From Oceanicola sp. (GTDB lineage: Bacteria > Pseudomonadota > Alphaproteobacteria > Rhodobacterales > Rhodobacteraceae): 64,000 nucleotides of DNA. The number at the start of each line of letters is the position of its first letter. Within the stretch, counting starts at the first letter, position 1. This document shows positions 9,568-17,202 of this stretch, in pieces. The DNA lies in contig JAKVBK010000001.1 in assembly GCA_022447275.1 (NCBI GenBank), forward strand, positions 105,505-169,504, read 5' to 3'. The position numbers were made by a program, and so were the translations under genes. The notes beneath the pieces were generated by a model. That model was not told where the DNA came from, did no database searches, and worked only from the letters and a program-made list of their open reading frames with translations.

Positions 9568-9594
9568 CTTGAACAGCGCTTTCAGCCTCCCCAT
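9568..9594 (+). promoter_or_regulatory. RpoH (sigma-32) type heat-shock promoter of hsp20
   Basis: CTTGAA (9568-9573) and CCCCAT (9589-9594) are separated by 15 bases. This matches the classic heat-shock sigma factor consensus CTTGAA-N(11-16)-CCCCAT very well. It lies about 100 bases before hsp20, a known RpoH target, leaving room for a long structured leader. Motif match seen directly; use by RpoH is inferred. Confidence 0.75.
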
Positions 9595-9600
9595 GTGATG

Positions 9601-9696
9601 GGTGTCGGACGCCACTTCCGGGTCCGGCAGACCATGGTCCCTGTCCAATGAAGGAAGGGGCCGCATGACCATTGCTCAAGAAGAGGATGATCGCAC
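9601..9696 (+). promoter_or_regulatory. Candidate ROSE-type RNA thermometer in the hsp20 leader
   Basis: The leader can fold into successive hairpins. GTCGGAC (9604-9610) pairs with GTCCGGC (9622-9628). CCCTGTCC (9639-9646) pairs with GGAAGGG (9653-9659) with one bulged G. Last, ATTGCTC (9671-9677) pairs with GAGGAT (9683-9688), leaving one G of TTGCT unpaired. That final stem hides the Shine-Dalgarno GAGGA (9683-9687), nine bases before the ATG. A TTGCT strand with an odd G facing the ribosome site is the hallmark of ROSE elements, which control hsp20 genes in rhizobia. Structure is by eye only. Confidence 0.6.
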
Positions 9697-10149
9697 ATGC
9701 GAACCTATGATCTTTCCCCGCTGTACCGCGCAACCGTTGGCTATGACCGTTTTGCCGACATGATGGACAGGGTTTTGTCCAGCGACGTACAAGCGCCTTC
9801 CTACCCTCCCTACAACATCGAGAAAACCGATGAGACCACGTATCGGATTTCGATCGCCGTGGCTGGTTTCAGCGGCGACGACCTATCGGTTGAGGTGAAG
9901 GAACATCAGCTTATCGTGGCTGCCAAGCGCGCTGACGGTGACGACACCCGCAGCTATCTGCACCGTGGCATTGCGACCCGCGCGTTCGAACGCCGGTTCC
10001 ACCTCGCCGATCACGTCCGTGTCAGCGGCGCCACCCATGCCGACGGCATGCTGCATATCGACCTGGTGCGCGAAGTGCCCGAAGCGCTGAAGCCGCGCCG
10101 CATCGAGATTGCCCGCGCAGGCCAGGCACCGCAGACGATCGAAGCCTGA
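9697..10149 (+). CDS. Small heat shock protein Hsp20
   Basis: A 150-residue alpha-crystallin-type chaperone of the IbpA/HspA class. The N-terminal arm begins MRTYDLSPLYRATVGYDRF. The core has the family signatures PPYNIEKTDETTYRISIAVAG (early strands) and a later AFERRFHLADHV region, where IbpA proteins have the conserved F-x-L segment. Such proteins bind unfolding proteins in the cytoplasm during heat stress. The gene stands alone, with its own RpoH-like promoter, a ROSE-like leader and a strong terminator. An alternative ATG ten bases upstream is out of frame. Confidence 0.93.
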   Translation: MRTYDLSPLYRATVGYDRFADMMDRVLSSDVQAPSYPPYNIEKTDETTYRISIAVAGFSGDDLSVEVKEHQLIVAAKRADGDDTRSYLHRGIATRAFERRFHLADHVRVSGATHADGMLHIDLVREVPEALKPRRIEIARAGQAPQTIEA

Positions 10150-10180
10150 TACGCTCTCGTCTAGTGCAGAACACACACGG

Positions 10181-10209
10181 AAAAGGCGCCCCAAGCGGGC
10201 GCCTTTTTT
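10181..10209 (+). terminator. Rho-independent terminator of hsp20
   Basis: GGCGCCC (10185-10191) and GGGCGCC (10197-10203) pair perfectly around the loop CAAGC. The stem is flanked by AAAA on the left and followed by TTTTTT. It is a textbook terminator 31 bases after the hsp20 stop. Confidence 0.9.
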
Positions 10210-10382
10210 CTGTTTAGGGGCATCAGGCTTCGGCCTTTTGCGCCGCGCCGCACCACTGCGGTGCGCGGCGATGCCCACCACAGCCCCCACCGCCGTGCGC
10301 TGCCAGTCGGGCCGATCGGCCACTCAGATCAGCCGCCCTTGGGGCAGGCTGGGCGGGCCGACAGACGGGCCCCGCCCGGCGT

Positions 10383-10404
10383 CCCGGAGCCCGAAGGCTC
10401 CGGG
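10383..10404 (-). terminator. UUCG-loop hairpin ending the TRAP operon
   Basis: CCCGGAGCC (10383-10391) pairs with GGCTCCGGG (10396-10404). On the minus strand the loop reads TTCG, the especially stable tetraloop. It lies 11 bases beyond the dctM stop. No T-run follows, so it may act as a 3'-end stabiliser as much as a terminator. The plus-strand stretch 10210-10382 holds only GC-rich inverted repeats and no gene. Confidence 0.6.
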
Positions 10405-10414
10405 GTTGGGCCGA

Positions 10415-11812
10415 TCAGGCTTGCGAAGGCAGCCAGAGCACGATCCATGGGAAGGCAACCAGCAGGGCAATCGTCACCGCATCCGCGATGAAGAACGGTG
10501 TCACCCCCTTGAAGACATCCTGCACGCTCAGGTCATCGCGCACACCGGCCACAACGAAACAATTCAGACCAATCGGTGGTGTGATCAGGCAAAACTCTGC
10601 CATCTTCACCACGAGGATCCCGAACCAGATCGCACACATGGGTCCGGACATGCCGAACGCACTGTCGGCAGCCGAGACGAACTCGCCTCCGTTCAGGGCC
10701 ATGATCGCTGGATAGACGACGGGCAAGGTCAGCAGCAGCATGCCGATGGCATCCATGAACATGCCCAGCACCGCATACGCCAAAAGGATGCAGATCAGAA
10801 TGATCCACGGCGACATCTCAAGCGATGTGATCCAATCAGAGAAAGCCCCCGGCAGATCGGCAAATCCGAGAAAGCGCACATAGATCAAAACGCCCCAGAT
10901 GATCGTGAAAATCATCACCGTCAGTTTTGCAGTTTCCAGCAAGGCAGCCCCAAGCTGCTTCAGGCCCATCCCCCGCAGCAAGGCCATGCAGAACACGATG
11001 AACGCCCCTACGGCCCCGCCCTCTGTCGGGGTGCCCCAGGCATCGCCAAACGGGTTGTAGACAAAGAAGATAATGATGACGACGACCGCTACGATCGGAA
11101 GCGCCGGCGGCAGGGACGCAAACCGCTCGCGCCAAGTAAAGCCCCCCACCGGCGGGCCCACATTCTTGAACACCAACGCCAGGCCAATGATCAGGATGGC
11201 ATAGACGAGAGCCGAGAAGGCGCCCGGAATAAACCCTGCCAACAGCAGCTTGCCCACATCCTGTTCCACAATAATCGCATAGATCACCAGAATGGCCGAT
11301 GGTGGGATCAGCGATGCCAGAGTGCCCCCCGCAGCCACCACACCGGCGGCAAATTGCTTGTTGTAGCCCACCTTCAGCATCTCAGGGATTGCAATCCGGG
11401 CGAAAACGGCTGCGGTGGCCACAGACGCCCCTGACACTGCTGCAAAGCCCGCAGTCGCAAAGACGGTCGAAACAGCAAGTCCACCCGGCACCCACGCGAT
11501 CCACTTCTTGGCCGCGTCAAACAGGGCGGTGGTCATCTTGGCGTGATAGGCAAGATAGCCGATGAGGATAAAGGTCGGGATCAGCGACAGCGCCTGGCTC
11601 GACACCTTGGAATGGGGCACCTGCCCGGCCACTTTCGCGCTGACCTCGACCGCTTTGCCAAACTTGGCAGGGTCATAGTCAAAGCCATTCCAGCGCAGCC
11701 AGATGAGGCCGACAAACCCCGCCAGGCCAGCAGCAAAGGCAACGCGCATGCCCAGCACAACCATCACCAGCATGCCGCCTGTGGTCCACAGGCCGATCGA
11801 GATCGAATCCAT
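10415..11812 (-). CDS. dctM: TRAP transporter large permease (DctM family)
   Basis: A 465-residue, very hydrophobic protein with about twelve membrane helices; family members are usually 425 to 470 residues. Typical DctM features are the GASVATAAVFARIAIPEM region and a GGTLASLIPPSAILVIYA segment in the first half, and LTLPVVYPAIMALN with CLITPPIGLNCFVV near the end. It forms the sodium-coupled transport channel with DctQ and DctP. Its ATG overlaps the dctQ stop (ATGA), so the two are translationally coupled. The substrate cannot be read from sequence; C4-dicarboxylate is only the family default. Confidence 0.92.
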   Translation of the reverse strand: MDSISIGLWTTGGMLVMVVLGMRVAFAAGLAGFVGLIWLRWNGFDYDPAKFGKAVEVSAKVAGQVPHSKVSSQALSLIPTFILIGYLAYHAKMTTALFDAAKKWIAWVPGGLAVSTVFATAGFAAVSGASVATAAVFARIAIPEMLKVGYNKQFAAGVVAAGGTLASLIPPSAILVIYAIIVEQDVGKLLLAGFIPGAFSALVYAILIIGLALVFKNVGPPVGGFTWRERFASLPPALPIVAVVVIIIFFVYNPFGDAWGTPTEGGAVGAFIVFCMALLRGMGLKQLGAALLETAKLTVMIFTIIWGVLIYVRFLGFADLPGAFSDWITSLEMSPWIILICILLAYAVLGMFMDAIGMLLLTLPVVYPAIMALNGGEFVSAADSAFGMSGPMCAIWFGILVVKMAEFCLITPPIGLNCFVVAGVRDDLSVQDVFKGVTPFFIADAVTIALLVAFPWIVLWLPSQA

Positions 11813-12441
11813 CAGTCGGCCCCCTCAAGCTGTCCGGCCTCAGCCCGCGCCTGCTCTTCAACAGATTGCACAAGCGGCACCGCGACCGGGCGCTCAAGGC
11901 CCAGCACCAGGGCCCGCCCGTACGCCACTGCCTGCAGGGAAAGCCGCAGCATCAGAACCGAAAACGCAACGGGCACAACAAGCTTGGACGGCCAGATAGG
12001 AATGCTCAGATCCATTGTGCTGTCGCGCGAACACAAGGGGCGGGCGCAATCAAAGCTGCGATCGAAGTGCGACCACGAGCCCCAGATCAAGCCAAACATC
12101 AGCACCATGATCAAAAGGATGCTCACGAATTCCAGAAACCACAGCACCCGGCCATGCAAGGCACCCACAAGGATATCCATCCGGATATGGCCGCCCTCGC
12201 GCTGCACATAGCTGACGCCCATGATCGCAATCAGCGGCATCAGGCTTTCGATGATGTCGACATAGCCGGGCAGCGGCGCAGCAAAGAACTTGCGCCCCGT
12301 CACAGACCACACCGCCAAAAACATCAGCGAGAAGGCCGCCAGCCCGCTGAGCAAGGCCAAGAATTTCTCGATCGGCAACAAGGCCCGATCCAATCGGCTC
12401 AAAAGGCTGCCGTCTTCCAGTACCGTTGACGCACCCGCCAT
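11812..12441 (-). CDS. dctQ: TRAP transporter small permease (DctQ family)
   Basis: A 209-residue membrane protein with about four helices, including EKFLALLSGLAAFSLMFLAVWS and FLEFVSILLIMVLMFGLIW. I place the start at MAGASTVL because GGAAGGGGGCG precedes that ATG; a GTG 39 bases upstream is in frame but lies inside a hairpin. DctQ bridges the binding protein and DctM. One odd point is the Cys-containing hydrophilic segment DRSFDCARPLCSRDS between helices three and four, which is longer than usual and could form a disulfide outside the membrane. Confidence 0.88.
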   Translation of the reverse strand: MAGASTVLEDGSLLSRLDRALLPIEKFLALLSGLAAFSLMFLAVWSVTGRKFFAAPLPGYVDIIESLMPLIAIMGVSYVQREGGHIRMDILVGALHGRVLWFLEFVSILLIMVLMFGLIWGSWSHFDRSFDCARPLCSRDSTMDLSIPIWPSKLVVPVAFSVLMLRLSLQAVAYGRALVLGLERPVAVPLVQSVEEQARAEAGQLEGAD

Positions 12442-12463
12442 GTCGCCCCCTTCCCGATACACA

Positions 12464-12493
12464 TGCTCCGGGGCAGTCACCCACCCCGGAGCA
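12464..12493 (-). promoter_or_regulatory. Intercistronic hairpin before dctQ
   Basis: TGCTCCGGGG (12464-12473) and CCCCGGAGCA (12484-12493) are perfect complements around a 10-base loop. It sits between dctP and dctQ with no T-run, so it looks like a stabilising or partial-termination structure. Confidence 0.6.
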
Positions 12494-12506
12494 ATTTCAT
12501 GTCAGA

Positions 12507-12530
12507 TCGGGCCACACGCTCGTGGCCCGA
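12507..12530 (-). promoter_or_regulatory. Hairpin directly after dctP
   Basis: TCGGGCCAC (12507-12515) and GTGGCCCGA (12522-12530) form a perfect 9-base stem with a 6-base loop, five bases beyond the dctP stop. Together with the next hairpin (12464-12493) it separates the binding-protein message from the permease message. Confidence 0.6.
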
Positions 12531-12535
12531 CGGGT

Positions 12536-13567
12536 TCAGTTCGTCGCCCGCGTGTCTTCCAGCGTTTTGAGAACGAGGTCATAGAGCTCCTGACCGGGCA
12601 GGCCCTGCGCTTCCATGTCCGCGATCCACTGGGTGTGCACCGGCGCGCCGGCCACTTCACGGAACTTGGCGATCTCACCCTCGTCGATCTCAACCTTTGC
12701 AACGCCCTTCTCAGCCAGCACGCTGTCCCAGCGCTCCAGAAGATCGGCATAGTTTGCCAGGTAGTGCTCAATGGATTCGTCAACGCTTTCATCAAAGATC
12801 GCGCGGTGCTCATCCGACAGCGCCTCATAGGCATCCACATTCGCGACAACCGGGCAGTTCACGGTGCCGGGGTTGAGGTTGGCAGTCCACCAGTCAGCCT
12901 GGTTGATCGTGCCAAAGGAAAGGTGGGCGTGCTGGGCGAACGCCACAGTGTCCACAACACCGGATTCCATGGCCTGATACGCTTCGGTCGCCGTCACGGA
13001 AGTGGGCACACCGCCGACGGAGGCGAACGCCTTGCCAAGGCCACCCGTTGCGCGCACCCGCATGCCGTCAAAATCCGCCAGCGTATCCCGCGGCTCGCCA
13101 GTCCCCACAAGGTTGTACTGCGGCATTGGCGAGGTCATCACCATCATCGCATTCCACTGGGACATCTCGTCCTGCACAGCCGGATGATCATAAACAGCAT
13201 GGCTCACGGCCACCTCTTCATCGAGGTTGGCAACGCCGAGGAACGGCAGCTCCAGAACGGTGATCGCCCGGTTCTTGTCAGGGTGATACCCCGCGCAGAA
13301 CTGCGCCATCTCGAACGCGCCAATGGAAATGCCATCGAGGTTTTCGCGGTTCTTGGACAAGCCGCCATAGGAAATGTTGATGGTAAAGTCGCCGCCAGAC
13401 TTCTCCTCCACCAGTTCGGCCAGTTTCTCGACATGCTCGGTAAAGGCACGGCGCTTGCCCCAAACAGAAGCATTCCATTCCGTGGCCAGAGCCTCCCCAG
13501 CAAAGGCCAGCGTCAACGCCGCTACGGCAGCGCTGCCAAGATATTTCGATGAGATCAGTTTCGACAT
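12536..13567 (-). CDS. dctP: TRAP transporter periplasmic binding protein (DctP family)
   Basis: A 343-residue protein with an export signal (SKYLGSAAVAALTLAFAGEALA, cleaved just after). The DctP domain begins near residue 30, and the DFDGMRVRATGG region with the nearby EAYQAMESGVVD segment is the characteristic ligand-binding part (the conserved Arg bonds the substrate carboxylate). The start is set by GGGGAGGAC just before this ATG. An upstream in-frame ATG at 13600 would place charged residues before the signal peptide and is disfavoured. It is the first gene of dctPQM. Substrate not assigned. Confidence 0.92.
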   Translation of the reverse strand: MSKLISSKYLGSAAVAALTLAFAGEALATEWNASVWGKRRAFTEHVEKLAELVEEKSGGDFTINISYGGLSKNRENLDGISIGAFEMAQFCAGYHPDKNRAITVLELPFLGVANLDEEVAVSHAVYDHPAVQDEMSQWNAMMVMTSPMPQYNLVGTGEPRDTLADFDGMRVRATGGLGKAFASVGGVPTSVTATEAYQAMESGVVDTVAFAQHAHLSFGTINQADWWTANLNPGTVNCPVVANVDAYEALSDEHRAIFDESVDESIEHYLANYADLLERWDSVLAEKGVAKVEIDEGEIAKFREVAGAPVHTQWIADMEAQGLPGQELYDLVLKTLEDTRATN

Positions 13568-13686
13568 TCGGTCCTCCCCAGAACAATTGTGTCTTTTCAT
13601 ATGCGGTTTCCGCTGGGGCAGAGGCTAACGACCACATCTGAAACTGCAACCCAGTTTGATGCGGCAACGCAGAGCGCACGCGCTCC

Positions 13687-13730
13687 ATCATCTTGGCCCA
13701 AACACTCCGGGGTCCGGGGCAGCGCCCCGG
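13687..13730. repeat. Dispersed GC-hairpin repeat, copy a
   Basis: Begins ATCATCTTGGCCCAAACACT, then CCGGGG and a GGGGCAGCGCCCC hairpin. It belongs to a family with further copies at 19720, 25617, 31837, 34614 and 60622. It lies in the divergent region between dctP and the regulator gene. Confidence 0.6.
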
Positions 13731-13807
13731 TCCTGCCCTCCCTGCATGACATTCCGACGCAGTTTGCGCGCCAATCCTTGCCATAAAACGACAACGCCGT
13801 AGTTTTG

Positions 13808-13825
13808 TTTCAGAAATTCCTGAAA
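13808..13825. promoter_or_regulatory. Palindrome TTTCAG-N6-CTGAAA before the GbsR-type gene
   Basis: TTTCAGAAATTCCTGAAA is symmetric at 16 of 18 positions and ends eight bases before the ATG at 13834. Its size and location suit autoregulation by the winged-helix regulator encoded next, which would also control cydAB. No direct evidence of binding. Confidence 0.5.
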
Positions 13826-13833
13826 GTCGTGAA

Positions 13834-14403
13834 ATGCAAGAAACCACCGCTCTCTCAGAGCTTAAATCGGCGTTCATCCTCCATTTCGGAGAGATGGGAT
13901 CGCGCTGGGGCATCAACCGGACCGTGGGGCAGATCTACGCGCTTCTGTTCCTGTCCGAGGAGCCGCTGTGCGCCGACGACATCGTCACGACTCTCGGGTT
14001 TTCACGGTCCAACGTCTCCATGGGGCTGAAGGAGCTTCAAGGCTGGAACCTCGTCACCCTGTCGCATCGCCCGGGCGACCGGCGCGACTTCTACGCCACG
14101 CCCGAAGACCTTTGGGCCATTGTCCGCACGCTGGCGACGGAACGCCGCAAGCGGGAGATCGATCCGACGCTGTCCAAACTGCGCACATTGTCCATGGCGC
14201 CCCCAAGCGCCGAGGATGCCTATGCCCACCAGCGCATTACAGAAGCCCGCGATCTGATCGAAGACATGACACAGTTTCACGACGAACTCGACCAGTTGGA
14301 AACAGAGCGCCTCGTCGCCCTGCTGAAGGCCGGTCGCAAATTGCAGTACTTCGTGCAAGGGGCCAGCCGCGTGCTGCCCCTGCCGATCCGGAAGAAAGGA
14401 TAG
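13834..14403 (+). CDS. GbsR/MarR-type transcriptional regulator next to cydAB
   Basis: A 189-residue protein with the GbsR-type N-terminus (FGEMGSRWGINRTVGQIYALL), then a winged helix-turn-helix (SEEPLCADDIVTTLGFSRS, and the NVSMGLKELQGW recognition part) and a wing with RPGDRRDFY. The C-terminal half is helical and charged and probably drives dimerisation. Its stop is three bases before the cydA start, so the three genes form one unit and it very likely controls the oxidase. A palindrome in its leader is a candidate operator. Its signal (redox, nitric oxide, osmotic) is not visible. Confidence 0.85.
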   Translation: MQETTALSELKSAFILHFGEMGSRWGINRTVGQIYALLFLSEEPLCADDIVTTLGFSRSNVSMGLKELQGWNLVTLSHRPGDRRDFYATPEDLWAIVRTLATERRKREIDPTLSKLRTLSMAPPSAEDAYAHQRITEARDLIEDMTQFHDELDQLETERLVALLKAGRKLQYFVQGASRVLPLPIRKKG

Positions 14404-14406
14404 ACA

Positions 14407-15828
14407 ATGGACGCACTGATCCTGTCGCGCATCCAATTCGGTGCAAATATCTCGTTTCACATACTCTTCCCGACGATCACGATCGCCCTGGGATGGGTCC
14501 TGCTGTTCTTCAAGTTGCGATACTCCGCCACCGGCGAGGATCGCTGGATGGACGCGTATCGCTTCTGGGTGAAGATCTTTGCCCTCAGCTTTGCCATGGG
14601 TGTTGTTTCAGGCATCACCATGTCCTTCCAGTTCGGCACCAACTGGCCCGGTTTCATGGAAACCGTGGGCAATATCGCGGGCCCATTGCTGGCCTATGAG
14701 GTGCTCACCGCTTTCTTCCTCGAAGCGGTGTTCCTGGGAATCATGCTCTTTGGCTTTTCCAAAGTACCAGGCTGGCTTCACACCTTGGCCACGTTCCTTG
14801 TCGCCTTCGGAACGACGATGTCGGCGTTTTGGATCTTGGCGCTGAACAGCTGGATGCACACCCCGGCGGGCTATGAGATGCGGGACGGCGTGGCCTATGC
14901 AACCGACTGGTTTGCCGTGATCTTTAACCCGTCCTTCCCCTATCGTCTGAGCCACATGCTGCTGGCAAGCGGACTGACCGTATCCTTCCTGGTTGCCGGC
15001 CTTTCGGCTCTGCGCTTGCTGATGGGGGATCGCTCCGAAGTTGCCGCAACCGGGCTGCGCGTCGGCGCAGTTCTGGCGGCGGTTCTGATCCCCGTGCAGA
15101 TATTCATGGGCGATCAGCATGGCCTGAACACGCTGGAGCACCAGCCCGCGAAGGTGGCCGCGATGGAGGGCAACTGGGATACCGGCTCGCACGTGCCGAT
15201 GCTGCTCTTTGCGATCCCTGACGAAGAGACCCGCTCGAACCGATTTGAAATCGGCATTCCAAACATGGCGTCCATCATTCTCGAGCACTCGCCCAGTGGC
15301 ATCGTGCCGGGTTTGAACGACTATTACGCGGAAGACGGAACGCCATTGCATCCGCCCGTGGGCAAGGTGTTCTGGTCCTTCCGGGTCATGGTGGGAACAG
15401 GCATGCTGATGCTAGCGCTGAGCTGGTTCTCGGTCTGGTTCCTGTCTCGGCGGGATGCGGTCACCGGCGAACGGTGGCACATTGACCGGCTGCCACGCAT
15501 TGCGCTCTACGGCTTTGTGGCGATGACATTCTCGGGTTGGGTCGCCACCCTTGCGGGTTGGTTGACCACAGAGATCGGCCGCCAGCCCTGGCTGGTGACC
15601 GGCGTGCTGACCACCGAAGCTGCGGTGGCGGATGTACCGGCGCCGATGGTGCTGACAACGTTGATTGCCTATCTCGCGGTCTACGCCGCTTTGCTGGTGA
15701 TCTACATCGGCACCCTCACGTATCTGTGCGGTAAAGCAGCCCGCGGTGAGCGTCTGCCCGAACGCAAGCGCGCAGATGGCGCGCCCTTCCAAGGCAAAGC
15801 CAACCCGGCCGCAACGCCGGCGGAGTAA
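14407..15828 (+). CDS. cydA: Cytochrome bd-type (CIO) quinol oxidase subunit I
   Basis: A 473-residue membrane protein of the CydA family. It begins with ILSRIQFGANISFHILFPT, where His18 corresponds to the high-spin heme ligand. YRLSHMLLASGLTVSFLVAG contains the equivalent of the low-spin heme histidine. The loop after ILEHSPSGIVPGLNDYY is short, so this is the cyanide-insensitive CioA type rather than the long Q-loop E. coli type. It oxidises ubiquinol and reduces oxygen to water in the inner membrane. It sits between the regulator gene and cydB. A quinol oxidase of this class supports respiration at low oxygen or under sulfide, cyanide or NO stress. Confidence 0.95.
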   Translation: MDALILSRIQFGANISFHILFPTITIALGWVLLFFKLRYSATGEDRWMDAYRFWVKIFALSFAMGVVSGITMSFQFGTNWPGFMETVGNIAGPLLAYEVLTAFFLEAVFLGIMLFGFSKVPGWLHTLATFLVAFGTTMSAFWILALNSWMHTPAGYEMRDGVAYATDWFAVIFNPSFPYRLSHMLLASGLTVSFLVAGLSALRLLMGDRSEVAATGLRVGAVLAAVLIPVQIFMGDQHGLNTLEHQPAKVAAMEGNWDTGSHVPMLLFAIPDEETRSNRFEIGIPNMASIILEHSPSGIVPGLNDYYAEDGTPLHPPVGKVFWSFRVMVGTGMLMLALSWFSVWFLSRRDAVTGERWHIDRLPRIALYGFVAMTFSGWVATLAGWLTTEIGRQPWLVTGVLTTEAAVADVPAPMVLTTLIAYLAVYAALLVIYIGTLTYLCGKAARGERLPERKRADGAPFQGKANPAATPAE

Positions 15829-15936
15829 AACACGCCGGTCCGGCCTGCGGGCCGGGCCGGCGCGGGGCGCGCGGCGGGTCATCCCGCCCAAGCCCCGCGC
15901 CCCCCGTCACAAGGATTACAACCGCGAGGCTACATC

Positions 15937-16950
15937 ATGATGACACTGTTCGGAGATCCACAGGTTTGGCTGCCCTTCACCTTTGCCACCCTCATGGGCA
16001 TCGCGATCCTGGTCTACGTGGTTTTAGACGGGTTTGACCTCGGCGTTGGTGTTTTGTTCCCCTTCGCCGATGACCGCGAGAAAGACCGCATGATCGCCTC
16101 GATCGGTCCGTTTTGGGATGCCAATGAAACCTGGCTTGTGCTGGCCATCGGCCTCCTGCTCGTGGCCTTCCCCGCCGCCCACGGCACAATCCTGACCGCG
16201 CTCTATCTGCCCGTGGCGGCCATGCTGATCGGGCTGATCCTGCGCGGCGTTGCCTTCGAATACCGCGTCAAGGCCCCGCCAAAATGGAAGTCGACCTGGA
16301 ACTGGATCTTCTGGGGGGGCTCCATGCTGGCAGCCCTGTCACAAGGCTTCATGCTGGGCATGTATATCATGGGCCTGGAGTGGACGATCTGGACCGTGGG
16401 CTTCGCGCTGCTCACATCGGTGTTCCTCACAGTTGGCTACAGCTTCATCGGCGCAGCCTGGCTGATCATCAAGACAGACGGTCTGCTCCAGGAAAAAGCG
16501 GTGTCCTGGGCGCGCGGCGGCATCTGGGGCCTGGTCTTGGGGCTTGGCGCAATCTCGCTGGCGTCCCCGCTGATCAGCGCGCGGATTTTCGACAAATGGT
16601 TCAGTATGCCCCAAGTGCTGATGCTGGCGCCGCTGCCTTTGCTGTCGCTCGGTCTGCTGGCCATAATCTGGGTCACCTTGCGCCGCCTGCCCAGCGCCAA
16701 TGACAGCCGCGCCTGGGTGCCGTTTGCCTGCGGCACAGGCCTGTTCATCCTCGCATTCTGCGGCATGGCCTACAGCTTCTACCCCTATGTCGTCCCGGAA
16801 AAGCTGACACTCTATGAGGCCGCATCAGCCCCTGAAGCCCTGATCATCATTCTGGCCGGCACGGTATTCGTTCTGCCCATGATCGCGCTCTACACAACGC
16901 TCGCCTACTACATCTTCCGTGGCAAGGCGACAGAGCTGTCCTACGAATAG
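15937..16950 (+). CDS. cydB: Cytochrome bd-type (CIO) quinol oxidase subunit II
   Basis: A 337-residue membrane protein with about nine helices. The N-terminal YVVLDGFDLGVGVLFPFADD motif and the following FWDANETWLVLAIGLLLVAFP are diagnostic for CydB. Two adjacent ATG codons (15937, 15940) are possible starts. The 108-base gap to cydA is GC-rich with inverted repeats. I looked for a cydX or DUF2474 small subunit in the 250 bases after the stop and found none with a membrane helix. A strong hairpin follows the gene. Confidence 0.95.
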   Translation: MMTLFGDPQVWLPFTFATLMGIAILVYVVLDGFDLGVGVLFPFADDREKDRMIASIGPFWDANETWLVLAIGLLLVAFPAAHGTILTALYLPVAAMLIGLILRGVAFEYRVKAPPKWKSTWNWIFWGGSMLAALSQGFMLGMYIMGLEWTIWTVGFALLTSVFLTVGYSFIGAAWLIIKTDGLLQEKAVSWARGGIWGLVLGLGAISLASPLISARIFDKWFSMPQVLMLAPLPLLSLGLLAIIWVTLRRLPSANDSRAWVPFACGTGLFILAFCGMAYSFYPYVVPEKLTLYEAASAPEALIIILAGTVFVLPMIALYTTLAYYIFRGKATELSYE

Positions 16951-16971
16951 CGCAAGCGCCACCACTCCCTG

Positions 16972-16998
16972 AGCGGGCGGACATCCGCCCGCTTGTTT
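16972..16998 (+). terminator. Terminator of the cydAB operon
   Basis: AGCGGGCGGA (16972-16981) and TCCGCCCGCT (16984-16993) are perfect complements, followed by TGTTTG. It lies 22 bases after the cydB stop. Confidence 0.75.
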
Positions 16999-17202
16999 GC
17001 CACTGCCAAGGCAATGCGGGGCCCATTTTGGCGGCATGGGCCACCCCCAACAGGCGCAAGCCCGGTCCACGTCGGCCTGCCCGATCGCATCTGCCGGCAA
17101 CACCCCACCACACAGCCCCCTGCCTAACGCATGGTCAGCTTTTTCCCCATGGTGCCCGTCGGCGCCCTATGCCACCCTGCCCGGCAGAAACGAGAAAGAC
17201 AG

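Noticed and set aside
10210..10382. GC-rich palindromic stretch between hsp20 and dctM
   Set aside because: The inverted repeats are imperfect with no conserved promoter or small gene; judged part of the 3' ends of the two convergent units.
16951..17202. Search for a CydX/DUF2474 small subunit after cydB
   Set aside because: No short frame with a membrane helix is present; the region holds the terminator and GC-rich sequence.
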